This document shows positions 46,926 to 61,077 of a stretch of 64,000 bases of DNA, piece by piece (positions within the stretch are counted from its first letter, which is position 1; the number at the start of each line of letters is the position of its first letter). A program made the translations under genes and the position numbers. Location of the stretch: the NCBI GenBank assembly GCA_032622095.1, contig CP136062.1, positions 55,469,849 through 55,533,848 on the forward strand, read 5' to 3'. Under the pieces are notes generated by a model, which saw nothing but the letters and a program-made list of their open reading frames with translations, was not told where the DNA came from and ran no database searches. This stretch comes from Siphonodentalium dalli (Eukaryota > Mollusca > Scaphopoda > Gadilida > Siphonodentaliidae).

Positions 46926-46965
46926 AGTCCGACAATTTCGACCAATTTTCCCGGCGATAGCGACC

Positions 46966-47680
46966 GGAATATACAACAAATATATATGACAACCGTTTAC
47001 GCATTGTCATATATTGATGCAATGTGGTCATATATATATGCAAAAATTGAACACAATAGTGTGCCGACAGATTTATATCTGCATAACAATTTATGTAGTT
47101 TTTGAACAAATATGACAATCTACAGACTTTACATACCTACTGTGTTCTATATTATCCAATACATCGTGTTATATTTTTGAACAAATAAATTAATGTCAAC
47201 ACACTATTTGATGTATGTGACATATATATGTTATATTATTGAACAAATATATGCCACTACTCTCGTTTTATTGAACATATACATGACACCGACTTGTTTA
47301 CGGCACAGCATGTTCGATGTTTTAAACATACATGTGGTATTTTACAATACCAATGTGCTACCTTTTACAACACAAAGGTGCATTTTACAATACCAATGTA
47401 CATTTGTGTTCAATCTTATCACACAGTGTTGTAAACTTTGCATACACATGTGTGTATAACCGTTTACGCACTGTCATATATTTATGCAATGTGGTCATCT
47501 ATATATGCAAAAATTTAATACAATGGTGTGTCGACAATTTATATCTGCATAACAATTTATGCAGTTTTTGAACAAATATGACAATCTACAGACTTTACGT
47601 GCTCAATGTATTCTATATTATCCAATACATAGTGTTGTATATTTGAACAAAGTCAAAACACTATTTGATGTTGGTCACAC
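46966..47680. repeat. Direct repeats of ~470 bp, with a third diverged unit at 45755-45960
   Basis: CCGTTTACGCAYTGTCATAT, a TGCAATGTGGTCAT word, TTTATATCTGCATAACAATT and TGACAATCTACAGACTTTAC occur near 46993 and again near 47460. The same order in diverged form lies at 45778-45960, on the other side of the 150-bp array. Confidence 0.82.
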
Positions 47681-48919
47681 ATATATGTTATAGTTTTGAA
47701 TAAATATATGTCACCACTCAATTATTATTGAAACTATATACGACATCGACTTGTACACGGGAACTGGGTGTTCGATGTTTTGAACATGCATGTGCTATTT
47801 TATAATGAATATGTGAGCAGTTTGAACTGCGTGTACTGTGTGTGATACCTGATAGCATTGGTGTTCGATCTTATCACACGGTGTTGTAAATATTGCATAT
47901 ATATGTGTATATAGTGTAATACATGGTTCGATGTGCATAGCACATTATGGTTTGCAACGACCAGAATATAGAACCCATACCCGGTATATAATATAGTTAC
48001 AATAATAACACTATACCTGTCCTCCACAAATGCATATATTGCGTATTGTCATGGAATGTCTCAGTATTCCAAATTACTGTCCGGTTAGTGCCAAAAAATT
48101 CAATCATTGGTCGCTAAATATCTGTCCGCTTAGTCGTGATTCAACTGAATAGTACCATCCACAATTTATTGTGGAAAAAAACCTTTTCGGAGATTATATA
48201 TGCTCTTTATTATATTTTTGCGTGGTGATGACGGTTGTGGATCTTTGTATTTACCCGGCTACAAAATGATCTTATACAATATACACGCGACACTGAAACC
48301 GATATCCAATCCTATAAAGTCTGACCATGGTCAGTTTTAGATATTTCGTTGTCATAATAGACTGATTAATGTGTCATGTCATTGAAACGTAATTTGACGA
48401 TTAAGGCATAAGAAAAAGTTTACATCAAAATTATCCAAAGAAAAACAATCAGGAGGGGACTAAAACGGGTATATGTGGTGTGTATACATGTAAAGCCATT
48501 TTTATATTGGCCCAATTTCTGGTGCAAGAAAAAGACAGTATTTTGTAATTGCTATATACTTCTGACAACATGCCCACATATCTTCAGATGTGACCGTTGT
48601 GAGACGCAGGTTGTTGGATTTTCTGAGGCAATTGGCCATGGAATTCTATAACATCCAAATGTACATTTGTAACTAAAAGTTCGTGTAACAAATCAGGAAA
48701 ATACCACCAAAATTTATGGACACTTCGTCGTGGAGGATGGTGTATGCTAGGATTTGAACGATAATTTACCAGTAACATGCCGGGAGATTATGCAACTGAC
48801 TATAAATTTCTCTAAAGTAGTACTCAAATATCTCTCAAGAATCAGCCATGTATTTCTCAGCTCTAATATTTAAGCGATAACACAATCTTCAATAGACACA
48901 TATTCTGTAATTCCAATAT
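47681..48919. other. No gene recognised
   Basis: The first 350 bp continue the TATATATGT/GTGTTGTA-type repeat wording. After about 48050 the sequence looks unique and holds no exon I can support. Confidence 0.35.
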
Positions 48920-49230
48920 CGCTAAAACACGTCGCATTTTTTAAACGACTTGCAAATGTAACTTTGTAACCCGTTTTAAACAAGGACAGGTGAACTATTT
49001 TAATTTTTCTAGTTGGGGTTATTCTCGGCTAATCATTTGTAACCGTAACCGCGAAAACACGTCGCATTTTTTAAACGACTTGCAAATGTAACTTTGTAAC
49101 CCTTTTTTAACAAGGATAGGTGAAATATTTTCATTTTTCTAGTTGGAGTTATTCTCTGCCAACCATTTGCAACCGTAACCGCGAAAACACGTCGCATTTT
49201 TTAAACGACTTGCAAATGTAACCTATGTAA
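48920..49230. repeat. 130-bp tandem repeat, three units
   Basis: AACACGTCGCATTTTTTAAA starts at 48926, 49056 and 49186, followed by CGACTTGCAAATGTAAC. The third unit is cut short. Confidence 0.92.
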
Positions 49231-49500
49231 CCAGGTTACAAAATGCATAACGTATATTTCCTGCACCAAAATTGGACATATCTACCCGTCGGGGGATCTA
49301 TTCGGTAACATTACCAACCCAGCATGATTTTTTGCTTATCACAACTCGCATTCAATCGGCTACCCCGGAGATTAACCAGTTTAAACTGGTTAGAATAGAG
49401 GTCTATCTTAAAGCGACCCGACATGCAGGCTTCACATCGGCAGCGAACGCGGAGAGGTTGAAACTACAAACTACAAACTACAAACCATCCAACAGAATGA
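49231..49500. other. Unrecognised open stretch
   Basis: A 78-codon plus-strand frame (49272-49508) ends in an ACTACAA repeat. No similarity recognised. Confidence 0.3.
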
Positions 49501-49650
49501 TTGCATGAAATTTGCAAATCCAACAATTCCACACGACGTGGCACAAACTATATACACATGGAATACATGTTAACATTGCATGAAATTTGCAAATCCAACA
49601 ATTCCACACGACGTGGCACAAACTATATACACATGGAATACATGTTAACA
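49501..49650. repeat. 75-bp tandem duplication, two near-identical copies
   Basis: TTGCATGAAATTTGCAAATC begins at 49501 and at 49576. Each copy includes CACACGACGTGGCACAAACT. I see no difference between the two. Confidence 0.93.
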
Positions 49651-49899
49651 GACATATAAAATGACTTATCTAATTAAATCGCCTGTCCCTGATGAGTAGT
49701 CGGCGAATAAAAATAGACATGAAACACTAGCTTATAGTGACTATCCAAATTCATAGCATAGTGTCGGGCACCATGGTACATACGCTACCTCCAGTCAATG
49801 GCTTTCGGTTGGATGTACATACACCATCTTATATACAAAATTGCCATCTGCTTGAACGTAGATTTACAGACAGACGGATGCACGGACATGCAACTAAAA
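49651..49899. other. Repeat-like sequence before the LINE
   Basis: It ends ACAGACAGACGGATGCACGG near 49880, wording typical of dispersed-repeat ends. The LINE begins right after. Confidence 0.4.
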
Positions 49900-52080
49900 C
49901 GAAGTGATTGACTTTGGAAGATCCATATCAGACCACTGTGCGGTCATTGGGTACTTAAAATATGACTCGGACTCTAATGACCCCTTCCCCCGACTAGTTA
50001 GGAATTATGGCAGAGGCAAATTCGATGAAGCTATAAAGCTCATTAATGATCCAGAGTGGTTGCACGTTATCGAAACAGCACCCAACATAGATTTGGCGAC
50101 TGATATTTTTACCACCAAATTTCTCGAAATTATGGACCAAACTGTTTTAATAAGACCTAAAGACAAACATTGGTTCACTTCAAAATTGAGAACGATGATT
50201 CGGAAAAGAGATAGACTGCGTAAAATTGCTTTGAAATCAAAAAAGGAAACTGACTTGTCCAAATTCCAAAAAAATCGGAATACTGTCAATAATATGAAAA
50301 AATATGCCAAAGCCCGTTATGAACAAACACTACAAAAAAATGTCCGTGAACACCCTTCCTCAAAATATTTCTGGCACTGTATAAAGGATATTATGCAAAC
50401 TAAGCATAGGGGCGCTATCCCCCTCTAACTAATGACAAGGGAAACTTAGTATTTGATGACCATGCAGTTTACCGATATTCACCCAGAAATGTAGTAACAC
50501 AGTAACAGACATTGAAATCACTATCGATGATATCATTTCTGCTATTGGGACCCTGAAACCTAATAAAGCATCTGGCTACGATGGAATTACTGGTACAATG
50601 ATCCAATACAGAACCCCAGCTATCGCCTCCCCCTTAAAGCTTTATTTGAAAAATCGCTTGAACTTTGTGCATTCCCAACATCAATACTTGGACATTTTTT
50701 ATGTTTGACGTATATAAACGACTTAGCAACGACAATACATTCCCCTACTCGTATGTACGCAGATGATACTTGCTTTTTCAGTGTCCAACCATCACTTGAT
50801 GACTGTACACGCGAACTTTTTGAAGATCTGGATAGAGTTTCTTGTTGGTCGAAACAATGGTTGGTTACTTTCAATGCAGACAAAACAAAATAAATGGTGT
50901 TCTCACCTACCCCCTCGACAGATTCTTTGGATCTCGAACTTGATGATAACGAAATAGAGCAAGTTGACTGTCATAAACATCTTGGAGTATCTATACAATC
51001 GAACCTTCATTGGGATACCCATATAAATGAATTTTGTAGCCGAGTGTCAACCAGACTGTCACAACTGAGGAGAATAAAATTTCTTGTAAATAGACAAACC
51101 CTCGAGATAATGTTCAAAACTTACGTACTTCCTATAATAGAGTACGGGGATGTTGTTTGTGATAATGCACCCGATTGCCTCCTCCGGAAACTCGACCGCC
51201 TATATACAGACGCTGGTAGAATAGTAAGTGGTCTCACGCGTTCGGTGTCAGATGAAAAAGTCTTATTTGAACTTGGATGGCCTCCATTAAGCGAAAGACG
51301 AAACCTCCATAAAATGCACACCTGGAACAAAATAATTACTCATCACGTCCCTTCCTACCTCACCAATCTATTACCAGCTACCGTCTCTGAAGCATCTCGA
51401 TACCCCATCAGAAACTCCTTGCGATACATAAACTACTTTACGAACACGACTCATTTCAAATCGAGTTTCGTCCCATCATGATAGCTGAATGGAATCTATC
51501 ATGTAAAACTACTACATATAACAAAAAAGTTGACGACCCCTCTTCAGAACCAAGTAAAGACGAAATCATAATTAACATGTATAGAACATTCTGTAACAAA
51601 GAACTGACTTTGAAACCCCCACCATATTTCAATACAGGTCAAAGGAGATTAAATATTTTGCACTGTAGACTAAGAAATAACTGTAGCGACCTAAACTTTG
51701 ATAAATATGAAAACTGCATCTCAGCTCATTCAAATTGTACTTGTGGAAATTCATGTGAAGACGCAAACCATTTTTTCTTCAGTTGTCCTCTGTATGCAGA
51801 AGCGCGAAATCGGATGTGGGCTCGTATGGATGAACTTAACGTGACTATTGTCTCCGAAAAAGATCTCCTGTTTGGTGTACAACACTACAGCGGAAAGCTA
51901 AATGCGCGCCTGTTTGAGACATTACAATTATTTATCTCATCCACAGACCGTTTGTCTTAATCTCATAATTATCAGAATTTTCTCGTTATAGTTTCCCTTA
52001 CCCCAATTCTGCGAGACCACAGCCACTCCAACAGCCACACTTAAACATTAACTTCTAAAATACACCTGAATTAAAACCAT
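49900..52080 (+). pseudogene. LINE (CR1/Jockey superfamily) pseudogene, 5'-truncated, internal RT deletion
   Basis: It starts inside the endonuclease domain (ISDHCAVIG, the SDH motif, about 49927). A basic linker follows to 50428. A fragment of the RT fingers (KPNKASGYDGITGTMIQ, about 50550-50600) jumps at about 50680 directly to YINDLATTI and the catalytic YADDT box (about 50755-50770). Motifs between are missing. The rest of RT and thumb follows (HKHLGVSIQSNLHW, YVLPIIEYGDVV). A C-terminal Cys/His region CTCGNSCEDANHFFFSCPLY ends at the stop before 51960. Breaks: stop at 50891-50893, frameshift at about 51478, further breaks in 50429-50704. Such elements copy by target-primed reverse transcription. 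This copy is inactive. Confidence 0.9.
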
Positions 52081-52099
52081 ATCCGATATTTGAATTTAT

Positions 52100-53245
52100 T
52101 AGCAACTAGCAGGGTTACCCGGCGTTGCCCAGGTTAATGTATGCTGTGGATATTTGTTGGGAATAGAGAATGCTCTTGCTTAAAGTGTTATACATTTTCT
52201 CATAAATTGTATATTCAAATAGCATCACAAAACATGATTATTACAGTCATGGAATATAAGTAGTGGCTCACCTTGTCAATTGTCATTCTGTTTATCGCGA
52301 TTAATCCGTTCCACCAATAATGAAGTATTTATTATTTACAACTGCGTATACATTAGACGCTATAATATGATACATGAACATCATAAACACATTAGTTCGA
52401 TAAAAGATGATAATTGGGTTTTACATATTGAGATGTATCAATCAATCTAGTGGGTTGGACTAAGATCTCGAGGACACCTGGCTATCATATCTCCATGAAG
52501 ATACAGATGTTTCAAAGAAATTTCCAGGTGCTCCTCTGTTCATGGTGCTATATATTGACTAAATATTCTTAGTTTAAACGAAATGTTGCTGCGCACATAT
52601 ATCAGCTACGTGTGCCAGGCACAGTGCGATATTTTGAGTTGTTTATGTCAGTCGATGAGTCTGTTCTAAAACCCTTGTCAGATGTCAGTATTGGTGGGAT
52701 CCTGAAAAGTCTTGTGCTACTATATATCAGAAGAAACTATATTTGACTGCACATTGTGACCACTACTTTTGAACAGGCCTTCCATATCTCTTGACAAATT
52801 GTAACTTTTTGTGGAAACTGCATTGAATGGAACAGACTAAATTTTGTTATTATATATATGCAATCCTCTGACGGTTCGAGGTCTCTCAGTTTGCACGAAT
52901 ATATGTATCTCTTCAATAGAATGATAAATATACGTTTAATGCTTCTTCTAGTTATCTCTTTTGCTAGCTCATTGTGTGAATTCCTTGATTGCCATTCCCA
53001 TATAAATATGACTGTTAAGAAGATATAATTGTTCAAGTGACTTATGTGGGTCACCATATGTCGGGATTGTGAAATGTGAACGCCCAACTACTTAAAATGA
53101 TATGGAGATGGCCTGGTGACTGTATATAACTTATATGTGGATATCGGCGAATAGCAATATTATCAATGATAGTGCATATCCGCTCGCCATCCGTGACGCA
53201 AACGACACCAAATGTGATTTAATTCATGGTATATTATTAGAGAAA
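52100..53245 (+). mobile_element. Head of a CCCGGCGTTGCCC-type dispersed element
   Basis: ACTAGCAGGGTTACCCGGCG, then TTGCCCAGGTTAATGTATG, begins near 52103. This head is common in invertebrate dispersed repeats. Sequence to 53245 is AT-rich without coding. From about 53130 it takes on the wording of the array that follows (GATATCGGCGAATAGCAATA, CGTGACGCAAACGACACCAA). Confidence 0.65.
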
Positions 53246-56200
53246 AACGTGTATGAATTTGGTGGAATTTGGTTTATTAAATCAATTGTTGATGCAACGC
53301 TGACTCGAACAACGCCATATTGCGAAGGTGATTATGTATTTGTTTGGTGGAAATCAGCGACAAAACTATTTCACCATATTTTTTTAATTTCCCCTCCCAC
53401 CAACAGCGTCATTTTAGAAAATTTTAACCCGCACCATTATCTTCCTTGTAAAAAGATACCCCTCTTAGAACGCCTTGGTGCCATCTCGATTGTACCGCGT
53501 GAAGTTATATATAGAACGCACACAAACAGACAAAAAGACAGACAGACAGCACGATTTTATTTCTTGTATCATTTGAGAAGAACGTGTCTGAGTTTGATGG
53601 TAATTGGTACTAAAAATATTTGTATCAGTTTTGGTGACCCTCCCGTCCCTATTTCAGACTCAAGCTGCACACACTAAGACTCATTAGAGATTAGAGATGC
53701 ATATATATGAAATTGGTGTAAATTGGCGAGTATACAAATTCGTATCAAATTTAAGGTCCCCATATCTCTCACCCATAGGGCACCAATTTGGTGTATATAA
53801 ACCACACGATAAGATTCCTCGTATCACGGAGAAGAATATGTATCAATCTGGTGGAAATCGGCACTAAACACTATAGATGTAATTTTTTGTGTCCCTCTCA
53901 TCTCTATACACCACTGACTCGAATGGCCCACTTGTGACATCCTTAAACCACACGATTACACTCCTGATATCATGGAGATGATTGTTTATAAGTTTGGTGA
54001 TAATCGGCGACTAAACAATTTTTTTTATCAAATTTGGTGCCAATCCCTCCCCTCTCCTTCTCTCACCCAAACAGCACCACTATGGCGTCTTTAAATCACG
54101 ATTAGATTCCTCGTATCATGGATAAGAACGTGTATGAATTTGGTGGAATTTGGTTTATTAAATCAATTGTTGATGCAACGCTGACTCGAACAACGCCATA
54201 TTGCGAAGGTGATTATGTATTTGTTTGGTGGAAATCAGCGACAAAACTATTTCACCATATTTTTTTAATTTCCCCTCCCACCAACAGCGTCATTTTAGAA
54301 AATTTTAACCTGCACCATTATCTTCCTTGTAAAAAGTTACCCCTCTTAGAACGCCTTGGTGCCATCTCGATTGTACCGCGTGAAGTTATATATAGAACGC
54401 ACACAGACAGACAAAAAGACAGACAGACAGCACGATTTTATTTCTTGCATCATTTGAGAAGAACGTGTCTGAATTTGATGGTAATTGGTACTAAAAATAT
54501 TTGTATCAGTTTTGGTGACCCTCCCGTCCCTATTTCAGACTCAAGCTGCACACACTAAGACTCATTAGAGATAAGAGGTGCATATATATGAAATTGGTGA
54601 AAATTGGCGAGTATACAAATTCGTATCAAATTTAAGGTCCCCATATCTCTCACCCATAGGGCACCAATTTGGTGTATCTAAACCACACGATAAGATTCCT
54701 CGTATCACGGAGAAGAATATGTATCAATATGGTGGAAATCGGCACTAAACACTACAGATGTAATGTTTTGTGTCCCTCTCATCTATATACACCACTGACT
54801 CGAATGGCCCCACTTGTGACATCCTTAAACCACACGATTACAATCCTGATATCATGGAGATGATTGTTTATAAGTTTGGTGATAATCGGCGACTAAACAA
54901 TTTTGTATTATCAAATTTGGTGCCAATCCCTCCCCTCTCCATCTCTCACCCAAACAGCACCACTATGGCGTCTTTAAATCACGATTAGATTCCTCGTATC
55001 ATGGATAAGAACGTGTATGAATTTGGTGGAATTTGGTTTATTAAATCAATTGTTGATGCAACGCTGACTCGAACAACGCTATATTGCGAAGGTGATTATG
55101 TATTTGTTTGGTGGAAATCAGCGACAAAACTATTTCACCATATTTTTTTAATTTCCCCTCCCACCAACAGCGTCATTTTAGAAAATTTTAACCTGCACCA
55201 TTATCTTCCTTGTAAAAAGTTACCCCTCTTAGAACGCCTTGGTGCCATCTCGATTGTACCGCGTGAAGTTATATATAGAACGCACACAAACAGACAAAAA
55301 GACAGACAGACAGCACGATTTTATTTCTTGTATCATTTGAGAAGAACGTGTCTGAGTTTGATGGTAATTGGTACTAAAAATATTTGTATCAGTTTTGGTG
55401 ACCCTCCCGTCCCTATTTCAGACTCAAGCTGCACACACTAAGACTCATTAGAGATTAGAGATGCATATATATGAAATTGGTGTAAATTGGCGAGTATACA
55501 AATTCGTATCAAATTTAAGGTCCCCATATCTCTCACCCATAGGGCACCAATTTGGTGTATATAAACCACACGATAAGATTCCTCGTATCACGGAGAAGAA
55601 TATGTATCAATCTGGTGGAAATCGGCACTAAACACTATAGATGTAATTTTTTGTGTCCCTCTCATCTCTATACACCACTGACTCGAATGGCCCACTTGTG
55701 GCATCCTTAAACCACACGATTACACTCCTGATATCATGGAGATGATTGTTTATAAGTTTGGTGATAATCGGCGACTAAACAATTTTTATTATCAAATTTG
55801 GTGCCAATCCCTCCCCTCTCCATCTCTCACCCAAACAGCACCACTATGGCGTCTTTAAATCACGATTAGATTCCTCGTATCATGGATAAGAACGTGTATG
55901 AATTTGGTGGAATTTGGTTTATTAAATAAATTGTTGATGCAACGCTGACTCGAACAACGCCATATTGCGAAGGTGATTATGTATTTGTTTGGTGGAAATC
56001 AGCGACAAAACTATTTCACCATATTTTTTTAATTTCCCCTCCCACCAACAGCGTCATTTTAGAAAATTTTAACCTGCACCATTATCTTCCTTGTAAAAAG
56101 TTACTTCTCTTAGAACGCCTTGGTGCCATCTCGATTGTACCGCGTGAAGTTATATATAGAACGCACACAGACAGACAAAAAGACAGACAGACAGCACGAT

Positions 56201-59200
56201 TTTATTTCTTGCATCATTTGAGAAGAACGTGTCTGAATTTAATGGTAATTGGTACTAAAAATATTTGTATCAGTTTTGGTGACCCTCCCGTCCCTATTTC
56301 AGACTCAAGCTGCACACACTAAGACTCATTATAGATTAGAGGTGCATATATATGAAATTGGTGAAAATTGGCGAGTATACAAATTCGTATCAAATTTAAG
56401 GTCCCCATATCTCTCACCCATAGGGCACCAATTTGGTGTATCTAAACCACACGATAAGATTCCTCGTATCACGGAGAAGAATATGTATCAATATGGTGGA
56501 AATCGGCACTAAACACTACAGATGTAATTTTTTGTGTCCCTCTCATCTATATACACCACTGACTCGAATGGCCCCACTTGTGACATCCTTAAACTACACG
56601 ATTACAATCCTGATATCATGGAGATGATTGTTTATAAGTTTGGTGATAATCGGCGACTAAACAATTTTGTATTATCAAATTTGGTGCCAATCCCTCCCCT
56701 CTCCATCTCTCACCCAAACAGCACCACTATGGCGTCTTTAAATCACGATTAGATTCCTCGTATCATGGATAAGAACGTGTATGAATTTGGTGGAATTTGG
56801 TTTATTAAATCAATTGTTGATGCAACGCTGACTCGAACAACGCCATATTGCGAAGGTAATTATGTATTTGTTTGGTGGAAATCAGCGACAAAACTATTTC
56901 ACCATATTTTTTTAATTTCCCCTCCCACCAACAGCGTCATTTTAGAAAATTTTAACCTGCACCATTATCTTCCTTGTAAAAAGTTACTTCTCTTAGAACG
57001 CCTTGGTGCCATCTCGATTGTACCGCATGAAGTTATATATAGAACGCACACAGACAGACAAAAAGACAGACAGACAGCACGATTTTATTTCTTGCATCAT
57101 TTGAGAAGAACGTGTCTGAATTTAATGGTAATTGGTACTAAAAATATTTGTATCAGTTTTGGTGACCCTCCCGTCCCTATTTCAGATCAAGCTGCACACA
57201 CTAAGACTCATTATAGATTAGAGGTGCATATATATGAAATTGGTGAAAATTGGCGAGTATACAAATTCGTATCAAATTTAAGGTCCCCATATCTCTCACC
57301 CATAGGGCACCAATTTGGTGTATCTAAACCACACGATAAGATTCCTCGTATCACGGAGAAGAATATGTATCAATATGGTGGAAATCGGCACTAAACACTA
57401 CAGATGTAATTTTTTGTGTCCCTCTCATCTATATACACCACTGACTCGAATGGCCCCACTTGTGACATCCTTAAACCACACGATTACAATCCTGATATCA
57501 TGGAGATGATTGTTTATAAGTTTGGTGATAATCGGCGACTAAACAATTTTGTATTATCAAATTTGGTGCCAATCCCTCCCCTCTCCATCTCTCACCCAAA
57601 CAGCACCACTATGGCGTCTTTAAATCACGATTAGATTCCTCGTATCATGGATAAGAACGTGTATGAATTTGGTTGAATTTGGTTTATTAAATCAATTGTT
57701 GATGCAACGCTGACTCGAACAACGCCATATTGCGAAGGTGATTATGTATTTTTTTGGTGGAAATCAGCGACAAAACTATTTCACCATATTTTTTTAATTT
57801 CCCCTCCCACCAACAGCGTCATTTTAGAAAATTTTAACCTGCACCATTATCTTCCTTGTAAAAAGTTACCCCTCTTAGAACGCCTTGGTGCCATCTCGAT
57901 TGTACCGCGTGAAGTTATATATAGAACGCACACAAACAGACAAAAAGACAGACAGACAGCACGATTTTATTTCTTGTATCATTTGAGAAGAACGTGTCTG
58001 AGTTTGATGGTAATTGGTACTAAAAATATTTGTATCAGTTTTGGTGACCCTCCCGTCCCTATTTCAGACTCAAGCTGCACACACTAAGACTCATTAGAGA
58101 TTAGAGATGCATATATATGAAATTGGTGTAAATTGGCGAGTATACAAATTCGTATCAAATTTAAGGTCCCCATATCTCTCACCCATAGGGCACCAATTTG
58201 GTGTATATAAACCACACGATAAGATTCCTCGTATCACGGAGAAGAATATGTATCAATCTGGTGGAAATCGGCACTAAACACTATAGATGTAATTTTTTGT
58301 GTCCCTCTCATCTCTATACACCACTGACTCGAATGGCCCACTTGTGGCATCCTTAAACCACACGATTACACTCCTGATATCATGGAGATGATTGTTTATA
58401 AGTTTGGTGATAATCGGCGACTAAACAATTTTTATTATCAAATTTGGTGCCAAGACCTCCCCTCTCCATCTCTCACCCAAACAGCACCACTATGGCGTCT
58501 TTAAATCACGATTAGATTCCTCGTATCATGGATAAGAACGTGTATGAATTTGGTGGAATTTGGTTTATTAAATCAATTGTTGATGCAACGCTGACTCGAA
58601 CAACGCCATATTGCGAAGGTGATTATGTATTTGTTTGGTGGAAATCAGCGACAAAACTATTTCACCATATTTTTTTAATTTCCCCTCCCACCAACAGCGT
58701 CATTTTAGAAAATTTTAACCTGCACCATTATCTTCCTTGTAAAAAGTTACCCCTCTTAGAACGCCTTGGTGCCATCTCGATTGTACCGCGTGAAGTTATA
58801 TATAGAACGCACACAGACAGACAAAAAGACAGACAGACAGCACGATTTTATTTCTTGCATAATTTGAGAAGAACGTGTCTGAATTTGATGGTAATTGGTA
58901 CTAAAAATATTTGTATCAGTTTTGGTGACCCTCCCGTCCCTATTTCAGACTCAAGCTGCACACACTAAGACTCATTAGAGATTAGAGGTGCATATATATG
59001 AAATTGGTGAAAATTGGCGAGTATACAAATTCGTATCAAATTTAAGGTCCCCATATCTCTCACCCATAGGGCACCAATTTGGTGTATCTAAACCACACGA
59101 TAAGATTCCTCGTATCACGGAGAAGAATATGTATCAATATGGTGGAAATCGGCACTAAACACTACAGATGTAATTTTTTGTGTCCCTCTCATCTATATAC

Positions 59201-60302
59201 ACCACTGACTCGAATGGCCCCACTTGTGACATCCTTAAACCACACGATTACAATCCTGATATCATGGAGATGATTGTTTATAAGTTTGGTGATAATCGGC
59301 GACTAAACAATTTTGTATTATCAAATTTGGTGCCAATCCCTCCCCTCTCCATCTATCACCCAAACAGCACCACTATGGCGTCTTTAAATCACGATTAGAT
59401 TCCTCGTATCATGGATAAGAACGTGTATGAATTTGGTGGAATATGGTTTATTAAATCAATTGTTGATGCAACGCTGACTCGAACAACGCCATATTGCGAA
59501 GGTGATTATGTATTTGTTTGGTGGAAATCAGCGACAAAACTATTTCACCATATTTTTTTAATTTCCCCTCCCACCAACAGCGTCATTTTAGAAAATTTTA
59601 ACCTGCACCATTATCTTCCTTGTAAAAAGTTACCCCTCTTAGAACGCCTTGGTGCCATCTCGATTGTACCGCGTGAAGTTATATATAGAACGCACACAGA
59701 CAGACAAAAAGACAGACAGACAGCACGATTTTATTTCTTGCATCATTTGAGAAGAACGTGTCTGAATTTAATGGTAATTGGTACTAAAAATATTTGTATC
59801 AGTTTTGGTGACCCTCCCGTCCCTATTTCAGACTCAAGCTGCACACACTAAGACTCATTAGAGATAAGAGGTGCATATATATGAAATTGGTGAAAATTGG
59901 CGAGTATACAAATTCGTATCAAATTTAAGGTCCCCATATCTCTCACCCATAGGGCACCAATTTGGTGTATCTAAACCACACGATAAGATTCCTCGTATCA
60001 CGGAGAAGAATATGTATCAATATGGTGGAAATCGGCACTAAACACTACAGATGTAATTTTTTGTGTCTCTCTCATCTATATACACCACTGACTCGAATGG
60101 CCCCACTTGTGACATCCTTAAACCACACGATTACAATCCTGATATCATGGAGATGATTGTTTATAAGTTTGGTGATAATCGGCGACTAAACAATTTTTTA
60201 TTATCAAATTTGGTGCCAATCCCTCCCCTCTCCATCTCTCACCCAAACAGCACCACTATGGCGTCTTTAAATCACGATTATATTCCTCGTATCATGGATA
60301 AG
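53246..60302 (+). repeat. Higher-order tandem array: eight ~882-bp units of two types
   Basis: Unit anchors (ATGGATAAGAACGTGTATGA) lie at 54118, 55001, 55882, 56765, 57647, 58528, 59411 and 60294. A first, altered anchor lies near 53237. Type A units are 881 bp. Type B units are 883 bp, with one at 882. Types also differ in many linked bases, for example GAGATGCATA versus GAGGTGCATA. The order is A B A B B A B B. Each unit is built of diverged sub-units sharing CCTCGTATCAxGGAxAAGAA and GGTGGAAATCGGC. A 146-codon open frame is kept in most units but is broken in unit 4 (TCA to TAA) and unit 6 (GGA to TGA). Differences between units are mostly amino-acid changing, which argues against a gene. 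Confidence 0.93.
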
Positions 60303-61046
60303 AACGTGTATAAATTTGGTGGAAATTGGCGCTAAAAATATTGTGCATCTATTTTTTGTACCGCTGTCCATTTCAATGCAACCCTGACTCGAATGAGGCC
60401 ACATTTGACAGATAAAAGCCACACCATTAGACTCCTCATACCATGGGGATGATTTTGTATAAGTGTGGTGGCAATCGGCGACTTATTATCAAATTTAGTG
60501 CCCACCCCCTCCCAATCTCTCATCCAAAAACAACAATTTGGCGTTGTTAAATCGCACAATTAGATTCCTTGTATCATGAAGAAGAATATATATCAATTTG
60601 GTGGAAATCGGCGCTAAAATTAGTTTTATCAATTTTGGTGCCCCTCTCCCCTTCCGTTCATCTCTGGCTCAAACGACGCCAATTGTGACATATTTAAAGC
60701 ACACCGTTGGATTCTTCATATCATGGGGATGATTATATGCAAGTTTCGTGGCAATCGGCGACAGAAAACAAATCTGCCCCTTCCGGTCACCCCTGACGCG
60801 AACGGCGCGACTTTTGCCTATTTAAACCACGCCATTAGATTCCTCATATTATGGGGATGATTATATATAAGTTTGGTGGCAATCGGCAACAAAAAAAAAT
60901 TCTGCCCCTCCCCCTTTTCTGCCCCTGACAACAACGGCGTCACTTTAGAAAATTCTAACCCCGACCATTATCTTTCTCGTAAGAAGCTACTCCTAGTAGA
61001 CCCCTTTGGCATCATCTAGATGGTCCCCTGTGAATTTCTATAGAAC

Positions 61047-61077
<31 letters not shown>

